Assembly (NCBI GenBank): GCA_002441345.1
Contig: DJVU01000047.1
Coordinates: 42,919 to 57,131 of the forward strand
Origin: Bacteroidales bacterium UBA6248
GTDB lineage: Bacteria; Bacteroidota; Bacteroidia; Bacteroidales; Lentimicrobiaceae
Direction: 5' to 3'
DNA: 14,213 bases
In this document: positions 12,603 through 14,213 of the stretch, one piece after another
Layout: every line of letters begins with the position of its first letter
Numbering within the stretch: position 1 is the first letter of the stretch
Notes under the pieces: generated by a model
Databases searched by the model: none
What the model saw: the letters and a program-made list of their open reading frames with translations, nothing else
What the model was told of the DNA's origin: nothing
Translations under genes and position numbers: made by a program

Positions 12603-14213
12603 CTACCGCTGAATCTGTATTTTATTTACGTAAACTTCCTTCGCTGAAATCGTTTGAACCGCATAGACTCCCGGTTTCAGATTGCTCAGGATTATCTGGT
12701 TAATGCCGGCCTCAAGTTCCGAGTGAAATACCGTTCGGCCATCCATGTCGTATATCCTGCAGATGGAAGGTGTCGCAGTCTCTGCAAAGAAAAGTCCGTT
12801 GCCGGGATTCGGCCAGATCTTCAGGGAGGACAATGGTATTGCTGCCGGAACGTCAACGGTGAGGTCGTGCGCAAGCTTCCGGATAAAGATATCGTACCAG
12901 CCGGTGGACTGCATTATGGAAATTGGTTCGGCAGGATCGAAATCGGCCAGCCAGAAAAAAGTTCCCGATTCGATGATTGATCCATCGTTGTTCAATATCA
13001 GGCAGTTGCCTGAAATAACGGAAGTACTGCTCAGTTGCTTTGCCCATACGAAGTTGCCTTCCGTATTCAGTTTCAGCATAAAACCGTCCGAGTCGCCGGC
13101 CGATACCATTGTGTAAATGCCTTCACCGGGATCTGCATCAACCGATTCGTAGAAATAGCCAATTACATATACGTTGTCGTATTCGTCAATTGCAATGTCA
13201 TTGCCGCTTTCCACACTTTCGCCGCTGATGCCTGCCGCCCAGTTAAGCATCCCGTCCGGATCGAGGCTTAACACATAGCCATCGTTTAGTCCCATGGAAT
13301 TCAGAATGTACTCCCCGGGTCCCGGATCAAAATCGGCATTATCCCTGAAGTAACCGGTTGTAAGGATGTATCCCCGGCTGTCTATAACCATATTTTCGAG
13401 AGAGATGTCTTCCACGCCTCCATAGCCGAAAGCGGTTTCATAATTGCCCTGAGGATCTGATTTCACAATATAGCAATACGAATAATCGGGCGATCCAAGA
13501 AGAAAAACCCCCTCTCCAGGATCAAAATCTGCGGTTCCGGTGTGGGAACCTCCACACCAGAGATTTCCTCCGGCATCTGTATCAAGTACTTGCAAATGGA
13601 TATATCCGCTGCCTTCAAACAAACCTGCCTCCAGAAAATTTCCGCCGGAATCAAGAGTGCAGATAAAAGCACCGTAGCCATCCGGATCAACTTCAAAAAT
13701 CCCGGGTCCCGGATCGAGGTCGAGAGCCATATCGAACGAACCACCGAAATAAACCTTACCCGGGCTATCCGTGGCAATCTGGCCGCCGGATTCATACCCG
13801 GGGGATCCGAACTGTCCCGCCCACAGCAGCATACCGTCCGGGCTGTATTTGGCCAGAAAAAGATCGGTATTTCCTGCAGAAGTCAGCAGGTATTCTTCCG
13901 GGCCGGGATCCAGGTCAAATACCCCGGAGAAGGAGCCGCTGAGCCAGTAATTTCCATCCCTGTCAATTTCAAAATCGGTGGGCGTATTGTTCGTACTTCC
14001 TGTAAGGGTGAATGTATGCATGGCATTTCCGGTGCTGTCCCATCTGCAAAAAAAGATGTCGTAATCGTAATCGCCCGAAGTGCTGATTTGTCCGGTCTGG
14101 TTTGCGGAATCAAGGAGTATGGATCCGGAGAAGTACCCGTATGTGCAGATATTGCCGGAGCTGTCCGTTTTCATCTTCTGCACGCCGATCTGACTGTTGC
14201 CGCTCCCGATGCT
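12603..14213 (-). CDS. Secreted beta-propeller-repeat protein with T9SS C-terminal sorting domain (5' end cut by window edge)
   Basis: The frame is open from the right edge to TAG at 12605-12603 (536 codons). An internal GTG at 14183 is not the real start because the open frame upstream reads on in repeat-like sequence (SGNSQIGVQ). The visible part is about seven repeats of ~65 aa, each of the type D-x-x-G-N-x-Y-x-x-G-x-F, D-[LF]-D-P-G-[PE]-G, then [FI]-x-x-[KR]. This matches SBBP/beta-propeller repeat proteins. A short linker leads to a Por/T9SS type A sorting domain of ~72 aa: KIWPNPGNGLF, CRIYDMDGRTVF, LSNLKPGVYAVQ, and the final KIQIQR. The signal for export across the inner membrane would lie beyond the window. 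It converges on the regulator gene (44-nt gap) and is probably functionally separate from the ribose operon. The role is unknown; such proteins are cell-surface or released, often adhesive. Confidence 0.92.
   Translation of the reverse strand, partial: SIGSGNSQIGVQKMKTDSSGNICTYGYFSGSILLDSANQTGQISTSGDYDYDIFFCRWDSTGNAMHTFTLTGSTNNTPTDFEIDRDGNYWLSGSFSGVFDLDPGPEEYLLTSAGNTDLFLAKYSPDGMLLWAGQFGSPGYESGGQIATDSPGKVYFGGSFDMALDLDPGPGIFEVDPDGYGAFICTLDSGGNFLEAGLFEGSGYIHLQVLDTDAGGNLWCGGSHTGTADFDPGEGVFLLGSPDYSYCYIVKSDPQGNYETAFGYGGVEDISLENMVIDSRGYILTTGYFRDNADFDPGPGEYILNSMGLNDGYVLSLDPDGMLNWAAGISGESVESGNDIAIDEYDNVYVIGYFYESVDADPGEGIYTMVSAGDSDGFMLKLNTEGNFVWAKQLSSTSVISGNCLILNNDGSIIESGTFFWLADFDPAEPISIMQSTGWYDIFIRKLAHDLTVDVPAAIPLSSLKIWPNPGNGLFFAETATPSICRIYDMDGRTVFHSELEAGINQIILSNLKPGVYAVQTISAKEVYVNKIQIQR
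12894..14213 (-). repeat. Array of ~65-residue protein repeats (beta-propeller blades)
   Basis: Within the T9SS cargo gene, the D-[LFA]-D-P-[GA] motif recurs six times. Counted from the GTG at 14183, it begins at residues 90, 155, 219, 284, 349 and 414, a period of 64-65 aa (192-195 bp). One less conserved unit precedes these, giving about seven visible repeats. The units have diverged at the DNA level, so this is an old protein repeat rather than a recent satellite. More units may lie beyond the right edge. Confidence 0.85.

Noticed and set aside
12603..14183. The GTG at 14183 as the true start of the T9SS cargo protein
   Set aside because: The frame continues open to the window edge in sequence that matches the repeat pattern, and no signal peptide follows the GTG, so the gene is simply cut by the edge.
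1..14213. CRISPR array, tRNA or rRNA genes, insertion sequences, attachment sites
   Set aside because: I saw no regularly spaced identical repeats, no cloverleaf or rRNA sequence, no transposase and no terminal repeats on either strand.

Overview
The window looks like a piece of a Bacteroidota chromosome of roughly 50% GC. The evidence is a SusC/SusD outer-membrane pair, Bacteroidota-type lipoprotein signals, two candidate TAnnTTTG promoter elements and a C-terminal type IX secretion (Por) sorting domain. The T9SS tail argues against Bacteroides itself and for a free-living or anaerobic Bacteroidales/Marinilabiliales-like lineage. That lineage call is inference; there is no rRNA or tRNA here.

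Layout. Positions 1-10620 hold one tightly packed minus-strand operon. In transcription order it encodes a ribokinase (10620-9709), a SusC-like TonB-dependent transporter (9687-6730), a SusD-like lipoprotein (6717-5191), and three paralogous exported proteins of the ADP-ribosylglycohydrolase (ADPRH/DraG) family (5178-3187, 3174-1531 and 1527 to beyond the left edge). Gaps are 21, 12, 12, 12 and 3 nt. A 396-nt AT-rich divergent intergenic region (10621-11016) has a candidate promoter on each strand and several inverted repeats. On its other side, on the plus strand, lies a 513-aa all-helical protein (11017-12558) without a classical DNA-binding domain. It resembles a Bacteroidota-specific TPR-like family and is the best candidate for the locus regulator. 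Converging on it from the right is the 3' part of an unrelated secreted protein (14213-12603): about seven 65-residue beta-propeller-type repeats followed by a T9SS sorting domain.

How the genes may work together. The main operon reads as a polysaccharide-utilisation-locus-like system that uses ADPRH-family proteins in the place normally held by glycoside hydrolases, with ribokinase as the first gene. The model is that surface or periplasmic ADPRH-family hydrolases release ribose or a ribosyl compound from an N- or O-ribosylated substrate (ADP-ribosylated protein, ADP-ribose, NAD- or nucleoside-like material). SusCD imports the product and ribokinase traps ribose as ribose 5-phosphate. This resembles the ribose-utilisation (rus) loci described in gut Bacteroides, some variants of which, as I recall, carry ADPRH genes and an atypical regulator. 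The substrate is not determined by the sequence. No inner-membrane ribose permease, nucleoside hydrolase or pyrophosphatase is visible, so these would have to lie beyond the left edge or elsewhere.

Most interesting points: three exported ADPRH paralogs with two different versions of the metal-binding motif; the unusual regulator candidate; and a hairpin that would form at the very 5' end of the regulator transcript.
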